Below are positions 1 to 11,147 of a DNA stretch of 64,000 nucleotides, in pieces. The notes beneath the pieces were generated by a model. The model saw only the letters and a list, made by a program, of their open reading frames with translations. It made no database searches and was not told where the DNA came from. The position numbers and the translations under genes are program-made. Source of the stretch: Gigaspora rosea (lineage: Eukaryota; Glomeromycota; Glomeromycetes; Diversisporales; Gigasporaceae); the NCBI GenBank assembly GCA_003550325.1, contig QKWP01000670.1, forward strand, positions 60,418 through 124,417. The letters run 5' to 3'. Each line of letters begins with the position of its first letter. Position 1 is the stretch's first letter.

Positions 1-429
1 AATAGTCTCAGAATATAAAATTATTGTTCAATTATCTGATAATAAGACCATTCTTCGTCGGTGTCATTGTTAAACTGAAGTTGCTTCACGCTTGTGCTTT
101 ATAACAAGAGATGGGCAACGGTTCCCGAGTAAAAGGAGAAGCAGCCTGGATTTCAAATTTAGATATTTGTTATCAAGAGAATATTCCATCTTTGATAATT
201 AGTGAATTGCGGGAAGACGGAATTGGATTTGCCTTTTGAGGTTGCAATTCAAATTTTGTTGCCCTTGATTATAAAAGGTAACAACAACCACTATCCCAAA
301 ATGGAATATCTGCTGCCGTAAGTTAAGATAGAATAATAATTCTTATTCGACAAACTCGTATGATCATGAAAAAATTTCTTGTTACTGCATTACGATGTAA
401 TTATGTTTATTCAAATTAAAACTTAGCAA

Positions 430-590
430 GTAGCTCTCTACCAATCATTGCCAGATAACACCATTATTGGGCAAATTGTCGAAAATGGTAATTTGGCAAA
501 TAATTGGCTACACGTGCTGCAAAGCAGCACGTGTTCATTTGCCAAATTACTGTTATTCAACAATTTTTGCCCAATAATGTATACTTATTG
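430..590. mobile_element. Short fold-back repeat, copy 1 of 2
   Basis: A 100-base hairpin-like unit runs from about 472 to 576. Its arms start ATTGGGCAAA and end TTTGCCCAAT, and its centre holds the palindrome CACGTGCTGCAAAGCAGCACGTG-like core. The same sequence with the same flanks recurs at 24083-24245 inside another element, so the repeat unit is about 150 bases. No transposase is present. It is a non-autonomous inverted-repeat element; the superfamily is not clear because I see no certain target duplication. Confidence 0.7.
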
Positions 591-717
591 AATATCTATC
601 TAAGTTAATTAGCGACAAATAAAATACACGCAAACATTTGTGTATATTCATATTAGATCGCAGGTTTTTAAGACAGCACACTACAGTAACTTTTTTGACA
701 CAAACTATAGTAAAGAC

Positions 718-2809
718 TTAGTTTACTACAATGAGAGTAAGCTGTATAATCATTACTAAATTTACCTGATGATCTAAGTTTGCATAATTTAGAATTAATT
801 TTTGAAGCTCATTAAACGACTCATATCCATACATATTGCAAATTGAACAAAGACTGCCCAAATCTTCTTTATATACGTATTGATCTCCTTGTAAGTATTT
901 ATAAAATGTCGTCCTTTTAGCACCATCTGGATATTCTTCATGAAATCGTTCCCACAAGGTTTTTTTGGTATTTTTTAAATAATGTACAGGCAATCTGGTA
1001 GTGCTAGAAGTTTTGTAAGAACTCATTATGACATTCGCCTTATCTTGAAAAAACCTTCAATTTGTTCTTCTTTTTCGGGTGTCAATTTTTTTCTTGTAAC
1101 TTTTAGCTTTTCTAATTGAATGCCACCCGGACCATTAATACGAGCATAATGACGTGCTTCAGTAATCAAATAACTAGAGGCCTAAGATAAGTTTTGGATT
1201 ATTTAATTTGAGTCTAATATACTTTTAATTTGTTGTTTATAAAACCGCTTACAGATAATTTTTCTTTGATTGTATTATAGTGAAATATATCTGCAATAAT
1301 AGATAATATTCTTCTTTTTCCATCATTTCCGCGAATATTACTATCTAATGCATTCTGAAATGCATTCCAAAATTGATCCGTTTTATTTTCATGATTTGCT
1401 GGGATACTTTGAAGAAATTTATATTCATATAGGTACTTTAACATAGCTCTATCATTTGTTGGGTCTTTTGATCGAGTCCAAAACTCGAACTATAGAAAAA
1501 GAGAAGTTAGAATTATTCTAGAACACCTGTAGATCACACACAAAAAATTTGCCCCCACGTGATCGTATTTTTATGGATAGTCTAATACAATGAATTTACA
1601 AACGTTAGCACAAACATTAGCACAAACGTTAGCACGAACATTAGTATGAACATTCGTACTAACGTTAGTATGAACGTTCGTACTAATGTTAGTACTAACA
1701 TTCGTGCTAACGTTTGTAAATTCGTTGTATTAGACTATCTATAAAAATACGATCATGTGGGGGTAAATTTTTTGTGAGTGAACGGCATTGGCGAATTGAT
1801 GAGTTGTTTTAGCAATTACTTTAGATTCTTTTCCAAAAGGCGTTATATTTGAACAGCCGGTATGTCGTAATAAAGCTTTCCATGCCCGTAGCTTACGGTC
1901 TTTAACAATATAATTCGGTGGATATATTTCTTCAAATTTCACTGTTAACTCAATAATATTATTTTCTTGAGTTTGCCAGTTAATAAAAAAGTTTTCCCAT
2001 TTTATAGATGTTAAAATAAATTTTTTTAAGTAATGATTAAAAAGCTTATTCATAATTGGTATTCTCTGCCAATCTTCAACTGTACAATGAGGAGTTTGTT
2101 CTTTTTCAATTGCTGATTTTGTTTGTTCATTTTCCAATCCAAAAAGGGTGTTTTCTGTAAAGTGTGCTAGTATTCCAATTTTATCCCAAACCATATTCGG
2201 ATTAGCATCGCGGAAAACATATGCTTCTTGAGAATTTTGATATATTTTGACAACCGCCTCATTGTTAGTAAGCTCTTGTAAAAATAATGACAGAGTTTTT
2301 TGAAAATTATATATAATGGAACTTTTATATCCTTTGCCAGCAAAATTCCAATCCGGATTATCAAATATACTAATTTTGAAAATAAACAAGGTTAAATTTG
2401 AAATTCGAAAAGAAAAAGGTTGGAAATAAAGGTCTGAAATCAATGAATTATATATTTCTATATTATCAAATCCCATAACTAAAAGACCATCAAGTTTAGT
2501 TTTCGTAGAAAAGGCTAATTGATATATAGAAGTGATCGCTTCAGATGAACTTTTACATGGTTTACTCCGTAAATCTTCCGATTGACATAAAAACCCAGGC
2601 TCTAAATTATCTTAAATTACGGTAATCATAAAGTCCCGGCCATTTATTATAGTAATAGTTTTCATCCCAAGACATAAAGAATAAAGAGATATGTAAGTTG
2701 CATTGTTATCATTTGGACGGGCAAACCACCAAGCCTTTGCATATGGTCCGTAATGCAAATTTCTTGTAATTTCATACCGAAAAACAATCGAAACTTTATA
2801 TTTTGGCAT
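718..2809 (-). pseudogene. Decayed member of a repeated Glomeromycotina protein family, function unknown
   Basis: Reading down the minus strand from an ATG at 2809, one frame continues to about 1783 with a single in-frame TAA near 2612. It is followed by coding blocks at about 1490-1214, 1160-1040 and 1026-718. Blocks include HYGPYAKAWWFARP near the start, TKTKLDGLLVMGFDN, a tryptophan- and glutamate-rich middle, FWTRSKDPTNDRAMLKYLY, RGNDGKRRILSIIAD, ARHYARINGPGG, and a cysteine-bearing end (LWERFHEEYPDGAKRTTFY, then LCSICNMYGYESF). From memory this block order is typical of a large paralogous family in arbuscular mycorrhizal fungi, but I cannot name a domain or function; a DNA-transposon origin is possible. 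The last two blocks are out of frame by one base at a T run near 1055. An inverted-repeat element (1534-1781) sits between the middle blocks, in or beside an intron ending TTTCTATAG at about 1491. At least two breaks make an active product unlikely. Confidence 0.6.
1534..1781. mobile_element. 248-base inverted-repeat element inserted in the decayed gene
   Basis: Both ends read TCACNCACAAAAAATTT inward, and the arms stay complementary for about 85 bases through a GATCGTATTTTTA stretch. The centre is a run of alternating ACGTTAGTACGAACATT-like units that are themselves self-complementary, so the whole element can fold into one long hairpin. I find no clear target duplication. It interrupts the minus-strand gene between its QFANAV and FWTRSKDP blocks. 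Confidence 0.75.
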
Positions 2810-3639
2810 AAAAGTATTAGAGATATGATGCTAGAATTTGTTTTTATAAATATTTATCAAGGATCAAGGATATTATGATTACGTATATATTCGGTTTGAC
2901 TTTTTTTTTAATATGACAATAATAAACTACATAATGTACAAACTTCTGCTATTGTTTAGAGCTTGAATGCAGTTTATTTTAGTAAATTTTAGTAAAAAAA
3001 AAAAAATTTCACAATCGTTCACAATTGATAACAAAGACAAAATTATTGTTGGACGTTTGATTGTATTTTTTTTTTATTCAATGGTTTATACTGCATTCCT
3101 CTGCATCTTATTACATGACGACATGTATGTACATAAAGAGCATAATTTACAAGCCCAAGAAAAAATTTTAACATACGTACGTACGTAAGTATGCACGCGT
3201 GCCATTATTTTCTTTTTTTAAACATAGTTTCTTTTTAAAGAAATATGCCAAAGACTTCAAGGCACGTAAGATGAAGTTACGCTTTCAATTGCATGTTCTG
3301 TATGACAGTCTAGATACGCTTTATTCGGGGATATATCGATATTCATACAGCGTTAGTGTTAGATTCTAAAAGTAGTTAAAACATGTAAACAGACCAAGTT
3401 GCACTTTAAATACGTGTTTTATACTACGATCTAGGTCACGTTTTGTTCTGTGATACCATATTTCTATATTAGAAATGCTCAGATTCTAAAAGCGGTTAAA
3501 AACATATAGGTAGATTATCTCCAATTTATATTAATTTTGATTACTGTTTTGTATGCGGATCACAAATTAAATCATATAAAAATTTTATATATACAGGCCT
3601 GATCCAGATTTTGTACTACCTTGTTTATATATTTGTTTT
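2810..3639. other. Gene-free AT-rich stretch
   Basis: No gene is supported. The 73-codon reading frame at 2967-3188 is low-complexity sequence with a poly-A run and is not credible. Short repeats of the words AGATTCTAAAAG(T/C) and GTTAAAACAT occur at about 3363 and 3481, suggesting a degraded duplication. ACGTACGTACGT sits at 3173-3188. Confidence 0.5.
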
Positions 3640-4090
3640 GCCCCAATTCTAAATATAGAAATATTGCTGATCTTATCTGAATTGGCAATTAATATCTTGT
3701 GCTACAGTGATCTAAATTTAATGATTTTGGTGCCATTCGATTCGTCTCAATGAGATTGCACTACTATAAATTTGCTGATGTAATATTTTTTTTTTATATA
3801 AACTCAAATCTGAAATTGTATAACTTATAGTAAAATTTGAACTTATATGATAATTTTGTATAAAGCTTTTAATAAAATTAAGTGTATAAAGTTATATTAA
3901 AATTTTAGTCTGGATCTAAGTTATATCAGAGTTCTTCGGGGTCCTGTCTGAATCTGGACTGATACCGGACCAGACCCAGACTGGACCTAGGAGCACTAGT
4001 ATCAATGAGATGAATCGAATAGTACCAAAATAATTTGATTCTGATCGATATGGCACGTGGTATTCATCATAGAACTTAGATGCACCAAAT
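3640..4090. mobile_element. ATTCGATTCGTCTC-type palindrome split by a 245-base insertion
   Basis: The left half ends ATTCGATTCGTCTCAATGAGAT at 3756 and the right half resumes at 4002 with TCAATGAGATGAATCGAAT. Together they rebuild the palindrome that is intact at 32503-32530 and 14075-14105. The ten bases TCAATGAGAT are present on both sides of the intervening 3757-4001 and so form a target duplication of that insertion. The inserted piece ends with the AGAGTTCTTCGGGGTCCT motif seen at the end of the 30184 and 31719 elements, but I do not see the matching left end. Confidence 0.65.
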
Positions 4091-4301
4091 TAGACATATT
4101 TAATTATTAATTGTTTATAGAATACAAATCTTTATTGATCTTAGGTTCCTATGATTAGAATTAGTGATTTTAGGCTTGTTAGAATCGTCTCACTAAGACG
4201 AACATTTTGGTAGTTAAATCATCAAAAATGGACTAGTGGATCAAAAGTTATTCAATATTAAAAATTATATATATATAATAATATATATAAATACGGTTTT
4301 A

Positions 4302-4650
4302 CTAAATCACACCACTGGTGCTCAACACCACAATGATTTTCACCAATCAAATTTTTTAAATGCAGTGTAATGTAAAGATCAGGTGTAACATAAAATTTTT
4401 GTTGTTTTGTTATTTTTTTTAAAAAATACCTTCTAACTCAAAATTTTATCTATGAAACCACCTTTTTTTTTTAAAAAAAAAACCCTTTGCGAAATTTTAC
4501 TATATACTATGCCTCACTCTAACCCTAACTATTAACTCTAACTCAACATTTATCAACTTTAACTTTTGTTTATTTTTTTTTGGTTATTTTTTTATATTGA
4601 TCTTCACGTTACACCGCATACTGGTGTTGGGCACCAGTGGTGCGATTTAG
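4302..4650. mobile_element. TA-flanked MITE, CTAAATCRCACCACTGGTG family, copy 1
   Basis: Terminal inverted repeats CTAAATC(A/G)CACCACTGGTG face each other and are bounded by TA on both sides (4300-4301, 4651-4652), as expected for a Tc1/mariner-type non-autonomous element. The interior carries GATCAGGTGTAAC, a T7-8/A6 stretch, TCTATGAAACC, and a CTCTAACCCTAACT word. The same interior recurs between different ends at 28353-28657 and inside 48717-49370. A second copy with the same ends is at 19898-20247. Confidence 0.85.
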
Positions 4651-4692
4651 TACTACTGTATAAATATATATTTATATATTATATATATTATA

Positions 4693-5538
4693 CAGTCAAA
4701 ATCATAAGTATCCCACTCCCTCTAACTTTTTAAATTTAAAAGATACAGCTTTGAAACTTTCATAGTAAATAGTACTCTATAAATATAGATCAGTAAATTT
4801 TTTTTATAATTTTTTAATTACTACAACAAAAGTTAGATAAGAGCCAACTTTTTGATTGATTTTTTTTTAAAAAATAAAAAAAACAATTGAAATTAATCAA
4901 AAATTAATAAAAAATTAGGATTAAAATCAAAAATTTCAAAAACTTAGTAAGTTAAAATTCAAGCATTTTTATAGTAGTGACAAAAAATTTGAGTCAGTTT
5001 GATGAGATAGTTGTTGAGAAATTAATTTTTTAATTTCGAATTTAAGTATTAAAAGGTATCATAGAAAAAAAGTTGCGCAACTAGGTTTTTATTAATTTTA
5101 ATATAGAAAATAATTTATTTTCTATATTAAAATTAATAAAAACCTAGTTGCGCAACTTTTTTTTCTATGATACCTTTTAATACTTAAATTCGAAATTAAA
5201 AAATTAATTTCTCAACAACTATCTCATCAAACTGACTCAAATTTTTTGGCACTACTATAAAAATGCTTGGATTTTAACTTACTAAGTTTTTGAAATTTTT
5301 GATTTTAATCCTAATTTTTTATTAAATTTTGATTAATTTCAATTGTTTTTTTTTATTTTTTTAAAAAAAAATCAATCAAAAAGTTGGCTCTCATCTAACT
5401 TTTGTTGTAGTAATTAAAAAATTATAAAAAAAATTCACTGATCTATATTTATAGAGTACTATTTACTGTGAAAGTTTCAAAGCTGTATCTTTTAAATTTA
5501 AAAAGTTAGAGGGGGTGGGATACTTATGATTTTGACTG
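4693..5538. mobile_element. 846-base near-perfect fold-back element with TA target duplication
   Basis: The element starts CAGTCAAAATCATAAGTATC at 4693 and ends with its complement at 5538, with TA directly outside both ends. The two arms, each about 420 bases, are almost identical complements, meeting near 5110 in a short palindrome. The CAGT...ACTG ends and TA target point to the Tc1/mariner/pogo superfamily. The interior has no coding capacity. Few arm differences imply recent arrival or homogenisation between the arms. Confidence 0.9.
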
Positions 5539-5540
5539 TA

Positions 5541-6055
5541 TATAGGACCTGATAATTGCTCTACCCCCCACCTACCTAAAAAATCAGGTGATAAATGACG
5601 CTCCCCTTAGATAGTTCCAGTTAAAGCCTCTGGTAATAAATAGGTCAGCTAGTTAAATCTAGTTGTGTATAATAGAATTAAATATTACTATTAAAAGTAA
5701 TAATATACATAGATCCTAAACATATAAGAGATTTGACATTTAAGAAAGGCCCTAGTGATTTAATGATTTAATAAAGTGATACTATCTGCGTCCTGTTAGT
5801 AATCAGGCTAACAGATTAAAAAAAAATTATATTAAAATTATACTAATATAGCAGTATAACAATATTCTTAATTATTTATATGCTGATTGTTTTAATATAG
5901 TTGCTTCATATTTGCAGTTGATAATATAATTTTTTATTAATTGTTTTGATATTTGGCTAGAACCCCAAGCAATCTATAAATAGCTAATAATTTTAAAAAA
6001 TCTTAATATATTATTAAAAATAAAAAAGATTTACAAAAAAGAAGTTTAATATGCT
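5541..6055. other. Gene-free AT-rich stretch
   Basis: Nothing coding or RNA-like is visible. It starts just after the large fold-back with AGGACCTGATAATTGC, a possible element edge, and is otherwise simple AT-rich sequence. Confidence 0.45.
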
Positions 6056-6541
6056 TCGCACCCATGTGATGTGCTTGTATATCGCACCCTAATTTGATTG
6101 GCTAAATTTGCAGATCATTATTTTTTTAAAAAAAACAATTTTTGATAAAATTCTTTAGATTAAGAATTAGTCTATGAAAAGTCTTAAAAATTTTTGCACC
6201 TATATGCAAAATTTAGTGCTGAACAAGTTTACTTAGTCGAACTGGAAAGATTGTCTTAATAAAATTTAGAGAAATCATCAAAAAACAAGTTTAAAAAATG
6301 AAAAATTGCGAATATCCTTAAATTTTATTAAGATAACCTTTTTACTTCGACTAAGTAAACTTGTTCAGCACAAAATTTTGCATATAGGCGCAAAGAAATT
6401 TAAGAATTTTCTAGTAAACCTTCTATACTAACCCTAACCTAAAAATTTTCACAATAATTTGTTTATTTTTTTAAAAATAACGATCTACAAATTTAGCCAA
6501 TCAAATTAGGGTGCAATATATAAGCACATCGCAAGGTGCGA
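6056..6541. mobile_element. 486-base fold-back element, TCGCACC ends
   Basis: Left arm TCGCACC...GATGTGCTTGTATATCGC and right arm ending in the complement are continuous with GCACCCTAATTTGATTGGCTA and, further in, CTGAACAAGTTTACTTAGTCG on both sides. The interior is AT-rich and includes CTAACCCTAACCT near 6428. No reading frame spans it. No clear target duplication was found. Confidence 0.75.
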
Positions 6542-7090
6542 GATATGTATTTATTCTACAAAAAAATAATCAAAAATAAGCATTAATATTACTAAATATA
6601 GGGGTTAGTTAAAGTGAAGTAAAATTTAGTTAGTATTACCTTTTTGATGTAGTTAGAAGATATTTATATATAGATATCAAGAATTTGATTTATATAACAT
6701 GAAGATTATATATTAATTTAACTTTGCTTTAACCAACCCTAAATATAGAAAGATTTACAAAAGAAATATAATTAAAATAACTAGTAGTGATGATCACCAC
6801 CAGTTACAAACTGTATAAAAAGAGCTTCTATTCTTTTTTTTATTTCTTACTTTTCTTCTTTTTTTTTTTTTGTTTTTTTTATTACTACAATACTAATTTA
6901 ATTTTTTTTTATTACCATTTTAGTGGTGTGTTTCATTCATCATTGGTGTCGGCTATTCGATATTTCTTATTCTTCATCATTGGTGCCATTCAGTTTGGTG
7001 TTTTCTTTTTGTTTCTGATATCATGTTTTCTTTGTAATGCAGTTTGTGCCGTCCAGTGTGGTGTTTTTCTTTCATATCTGGCAGAGTCTA

Positions 7091-7400
7091 CTGTATATGT
7101 CCAAAAATAAGCTACTAGTAAGCTACCCCTCTGATTTTTTTAAAAATCTTAAAAAATTCATTAGCAGTTGCTACATATAACCCTTTTTTTTTACTAAATA
7201 AACTTCAAAACTTCGATTAAGTAAAGTTGTTTAGTGCATCAAAATACATTTATATTAAAAATTTGGTAATATTTGGACAAGTTTTTATTAGTACATTTTT
7301 TAATTTTTTCAAAAAATCCAATATTTTGAAAATAAGCTACTTTACGATTTTTCATGTAATTTTTGGCCAAAAAAGGTAGCTTAATTTCGAACACATATGG
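7091..7400. mobile_element. TA-flanked MITE, AAATAAGCTAC family, copy 1
   Basis: Ends are CTGTATATGTCCAAAAATAAGCTAC and its approximate complement, with TA outside each end (7089-7090, 7401-7402). A second copy at 25965-26280 aligns along its whole length, including AGCAGTTGCTACATATAA and AAGTAAAGTTGTTTAGTGCA. It has no coding capacity. Confidence 0.8.
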
Positions 7401-8080
7401 TAATTCAGTGATTCTTGCAACACAATTTTTCTTTGTTGTAAATGTCGCTATATGTCTTTTCTTTTGTTGTTTGTGTTATCGAATTTGTTACTTCTTTAGA
7501 TATGAGTTAGTGCTTCTTACATATACAGCTAAATATTTCATTTTTTTGTTTTTAGTTTCATTTTTCATGTTAATATAGTACAACTCTTCATTTCGGGTAT
7601 TGATCATTTACTGTCATTCGTGTGTTTCTTTTTGCTGTTGGAATGCTTTTATTATTGGTCAAGTTTTATTGGCACTTTTTTTATCGTTTTGGTGTTTTCT
7701 TGTGTAATTATAGAGATAAGTTTTTCATTTTTTTTGTTTTGTATTATGTTGGTGTACTCTTTTTTTCTATAACGAGATTATTCGATATAGGTGCCTGTTA
7801 TATCGTTCTTTTGACATTTCTTCCAAAGTCTTTATTTGTTGTATGCTATTAAGATATTGTTCGTATTAATCATTAGTTGGGACTTAGTTAGGGTTAGGGT
7901 TTGGATATAGTTAATTGTGCTAGGGATCTAGAAAAATGGAGCAATGCGAAGGTGATAGCTGTAGCGAGTGACTATCAAGTTTGCTTCACTTATTCTTATA
8001 AGTGTTGCTGAGTGTAATCAAAGCGTAATGTATTTGTTTTTTTGAAATTTTTAATAAATATATATTATAGTTGTATTATA
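7401..8080. other. T-rich low-complexity stretch, no gene
   Basis: Plus-strand reading frames at 7363-7578 and 7622-7852 exist only because the strand is T-rich; they are Phe/Leu/Cys/Tyr-rich and look like random frames. The words TTTGGTGTTTTCTT and GTTGGTGTACTC recall the degenerate simple sequence at 62880-63090 and, on the other strand, 30540-30830. TTAGTTAGGGTTAGGGTTTGG lies near 7886. Confidence 0.5.
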
Positions 8081-8096
8081 TAAAAATAATGTATCA
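8081..8096. repeat. Left target duplication of the tRNA-headed retroposon
   Basis: TAAAAATAATGTATCA occurs here and again at 9132-9147, immediately outside the element's 5' end and poly(A) tail. A perfect 16-base match is typical of LINE-type target-primed insertion. Confidence 0.9.
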
Positions 8097-9131
8097 GGGT
8101 GTGGCGACTTAGGGAAGTTGGTAAGTTGTCACCCCCAAGTGGCAGGTCTAGGGTTCAAATCCCACTGGCGACGCTTTGGAAAAATAGACCTGTGTTACAG
8201 TAACCATTTCCTGTCGATCGGTTGGGTATATTACCTGTAATCCTTGGTTACCATCTCGAATGGAAGCTTTCGGGCGAAGTTGTGTCCGGTGACACAGACA
8301 AATCCAAGGAACCAGGGAAATGGAAACCCATTTGAAAAGTCCCGAGTAAGGAGGTAGCAACGATCTTTGACGGTGCTATCAGAACCGGAATATCGGAAAC
8401 CGGAGCTGGAAAACTGGACAACATGACCTTCGGAGGAGAGGGTCCACCAACCTGGCCGCCGGAGTTGTACCGGAGGAAAAGGACCTATGTTCTGGAATTA
8501 GGTACCAGGGGAAGAAAAACTATAGTAGCACCTAATGCTGGGTAGATCAACCCTTCCGGGCCAACTGGTTTGGAAGTTTGGGGCACCCGGTGATGAACCG
8601 GTAGGAAAGTAATGGTGGGTACTGGGGTCGGTGTGAACCTTACAAGGGCAGAAGTAGGTAATAGTAGCGGTTAGGTACCCCCTGACTGCAAGTTGCTTGC
8701 CTCGGTGAGTGCGTAAGTTACCGAAGTGTAGGTAATACCTGTGTGGGACAGGGACTGCTCTACCAAGTTTACCCGCGAGGATAAATTAGTCCTAAAGGGA
8801 TGTAGGTAGCATCCGGGACTGTCTTCGATTGACTAATGTATCGGAGGGCTGTACCAGTGATCACAAGTTGGATTGACATGCGAAGCGTTGGACCAGAGGG
8901 TTTAAATAGGCAATCCTCTAGTTGGGTTGTAGGTATGGCAACTAGTGTAGAACCTTCGGGCGAACTACTTAAATTAGACAACCAAAAGTTGTACATGTGG
9001 CTAGTTGTACTCTCATTTAATGTAACTCAATTGTGGGTGTGCCCAAAGAGGCGCCTTTGATCCACAGGCTTGATTAAATAAACTCTCACCCAAAGCGGGA
9101 ACTTTAACACAAAAAAAAAAAAATAAAAAAA
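8097..9131 (+). mobile_element. GC-rich tRNA-headed, poly(A)-tailed retroposon (long SINE-like), full-length copy
   Basis: The first 80 bases look like a tRNA gene head: an A-box-like TTAGGGAAGTTGG (8109-8121) and a textbook B box GGTTCAAATCC (8152-8162), with GTGGCGAC and GGCGACGC closing a stem. The body is markedly richer in G and C than all surrounding DNA and has no believable long reading frame. It contains AATAAA near 9078 and ends in an A-rich tail (9111-9131). A 16-base duplication brackets it. A diverged copy lacking the first ~456 bases is at 32832-33397, with its own 13-base duplication. Pol III promoter, 3' A tail, long duplications and 5' truncation together define a LINE-mobilised SINE. 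About 1,035 bases is long for a SINE; a retrocopied tRNA-like non-coding RNA is the alternative. Confidence 0.85.
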
Positions 9132-9147
9132 TAAAAATAATGTATCA

Positions 9148-10210
9148 CATAATGATTGCATTGTATAATTAGTTATTAAAATAATTAATTTTTTTTGGTT
9201 ATACAAAAGGGTAGTAACAGTCACTACTAGTTATAGTTAGTAATATTTTTAATATTCTTACAAAAAAATAGACAAAATAAACAAAAACAAATTGTTATTT
9301 ATCTATTAGGGATCCTAAAAAATTTTTTTTATTGTGAATATAATTTAAATCAAAATTTTATTTAATTTTGATATTATAATTAGAAAAACTTTATATAACC
9401 AATATAGGTAAAGTTGATTTTTGAACATTTTAAAAATTTTAGATTTCTAAAAAAAATTGAACAATTTACAGAGCATATAAAACAAATAAAAGAATTAGAT
9501 GCCCTAAATTTATAATTACAGTATTAACTAAAATTTAATTTTTTTGATATGATTATTAATATAAAACAACAATTTTTAGAACAGTCATTTGAGAAATTCT
9601 AAAATCCAAAAATGTTTTTGCCAACCTTAAATATAGAATTACTAGAAAGTTGTTTTTAAAAATGGCAAAAAATATTTTTATTAATATTAAATCAGGTTTC
9701 ATTTATTGTCTGCTAGAATATTAAAAAATTAGATACTAAATATATCTTTTATAACAAGAATATATTCTATTGTCAATTTATCGGAAATAATTTTTGACCA
9801 AAAATTTTTTTGTGCATGTGAAGTTATACAAACAAATATGCAAATATGATTGGTATAGAGAAATTGGTAACCAATCAAATTTGTAAATTTTGTTGTGCAG
9901 TATAAAAAAGGTAAAATATTAGTTTAAATTGCGATATTCAATAAAAATTGTTAAAAATGTTTTCTAATTTTTTAAAAATTTTCTAGGGTTTCTGCTATCT
10001 ATGTATAGCTTAGAGCTTGTTTAGCTATGTGCAGATCTTTCTAATTTGGTAATTGATAATATAATTCTTAATTTTGACAAAGATAAGCTAAATTGTTTAC
10101 TTTTGAGTAATATAAAAACCCAAGATAAAACAGTATATACTAGGATACCAAAGCTAGATATCTAGCTAGTATAATAAATATAGTAGTAGTTCTGGGTACT
10201 AAAGTATAAA
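9148..10210. other. Gene-free AT-rich stretch
   Basis: Long A and T runs, no coding frame, no clear inverted-repeat ends. I see nothing that can be supported beyond simple AT-rich sequence. Confidence 0.5.
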
Positions 10211-10218
10211 GTGTTTGG

Positions 10219-10397
10219 AGGACCCCGAAATATACATAGATAGGTCAGGTATGAGTTTGCTTATTTTTGAGGTTTTTTATGCAAATCTTTTCTATTATAG
10301 TAATTTTTTGCTTATTTTTAAAGGTTTTTCTGCAGATTTTTCCTTTTTTAGTAACTCTATAATTAACCTGTCCTATCTATGTATATTTCAGGGTCCT
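10219..10397. mobile_element. 179-base AGGACCCCGAA-type MITE with 8-base TSD
   Basis: The ends AGGACCCCGAAATATAC and GTATATTTCAGGGTCCT are inverted repeats. GTGTTTGG is present directly outside both (10211-10218 and 10398-10405), a perfect eight-base target duplication. Related AGGACC(C/T)CGAA ends bound elements at 30184-30342 and 31719-31907. Eight-base duplications fit hAT or P-type transposition. Confidence 0.9.
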
Positions 10398-10773
10398 GTG
10401 TTTGGTAGTATATTACTTATAAAAACAAGGTTTGTAATAAATTAGTTGACGATATAGTTTACTCACAGTGACAAGGTTAGTGTTTGAACTTGTTCAACCC
10501 AGATGACCCGTCGGGCTGATCTGAGTAGACTGATGCCAATTGCTGATGTTTATTTAGTGTTTGTTTACATTAGGTAAATAGGTTAACACATCCTATTTTA
10601 CCCAATATAGGACCCGAATAATCTATGTGAGGTTATATTTAAGCATCATAGTAAAAATTTTTTTGGTTAGCCGTTTTGATTTGGTATATATAAACTATAT
10701 TTCACACATTAGATAGAACTTTTACCCATCTTTAACTTTTTTTAAAATACAACATTTTCTAAAAAAAAAAAAA

Positions 10774-11082
10774 NNNNNNNNNNNNNNNNNNNNNNNNNNN
10801 NNNNNNNNNNNNNNNNNNNNNNNNNNNNNNNNNNNNNNNNNNNNNNNNNNNNNNNNNNNNNNNNNNNNNNNNNNNNNNNNNNNNNNNNNNNNNNNNNNNN
10901 NNNNNNNNNNNNNNNNNNNNNNNNNNNNNNNNNNNNNNNNNNNNNNNNNNNNNNNNNNNNNNNNNNNNNNNNNNNNNNNNNNNNNNNNNNNNNNNNNNNN
11001 NNNNNNNNNNNNNNNNNNNNNNNNNNNNNNNNNNNNNNNNNNNNNNNNNNNNNNNNNNNNNNNNNNNNNNNNNNNNNNNNNN
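10774..11082. other. Assembly gap (run of N)
   Basis: A 309-base run of N flanked by poly-A on both sides, so it probably failed to assemble because of homopolymer or repeat content. Confidence 0.99.
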
Positions 11083-11147
11083 ACTATATATACTACAAAA
11101 TAAAAAAAAAACTTAAAAAAAAAAAAAAAAAAGCCGTTTTGAACGAT

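Noticed and set aside
6787-7852. Three T-rich plus-strand frames that look like membrane proteins
   Set aside because: Phe/Leu/Tyr/Cys-rich because the strand is T-rich; no start context, no family resemblance, and the region includes a MITE.
7884-7906. TTAGGGTTAGGG as a telomere or interstitial telomere
   Set aside because: Only two units; similar words occur singly across the window.
8769-9060. Opposing reading frames inside the tRNA-headed retroposon, one resembling a frame in the second copy (33108-33335)
   Set aside because: The likeness simply reflects DNA homology between copies; both frames are short, lack domains and exist on both strands because the body is GC-rich.
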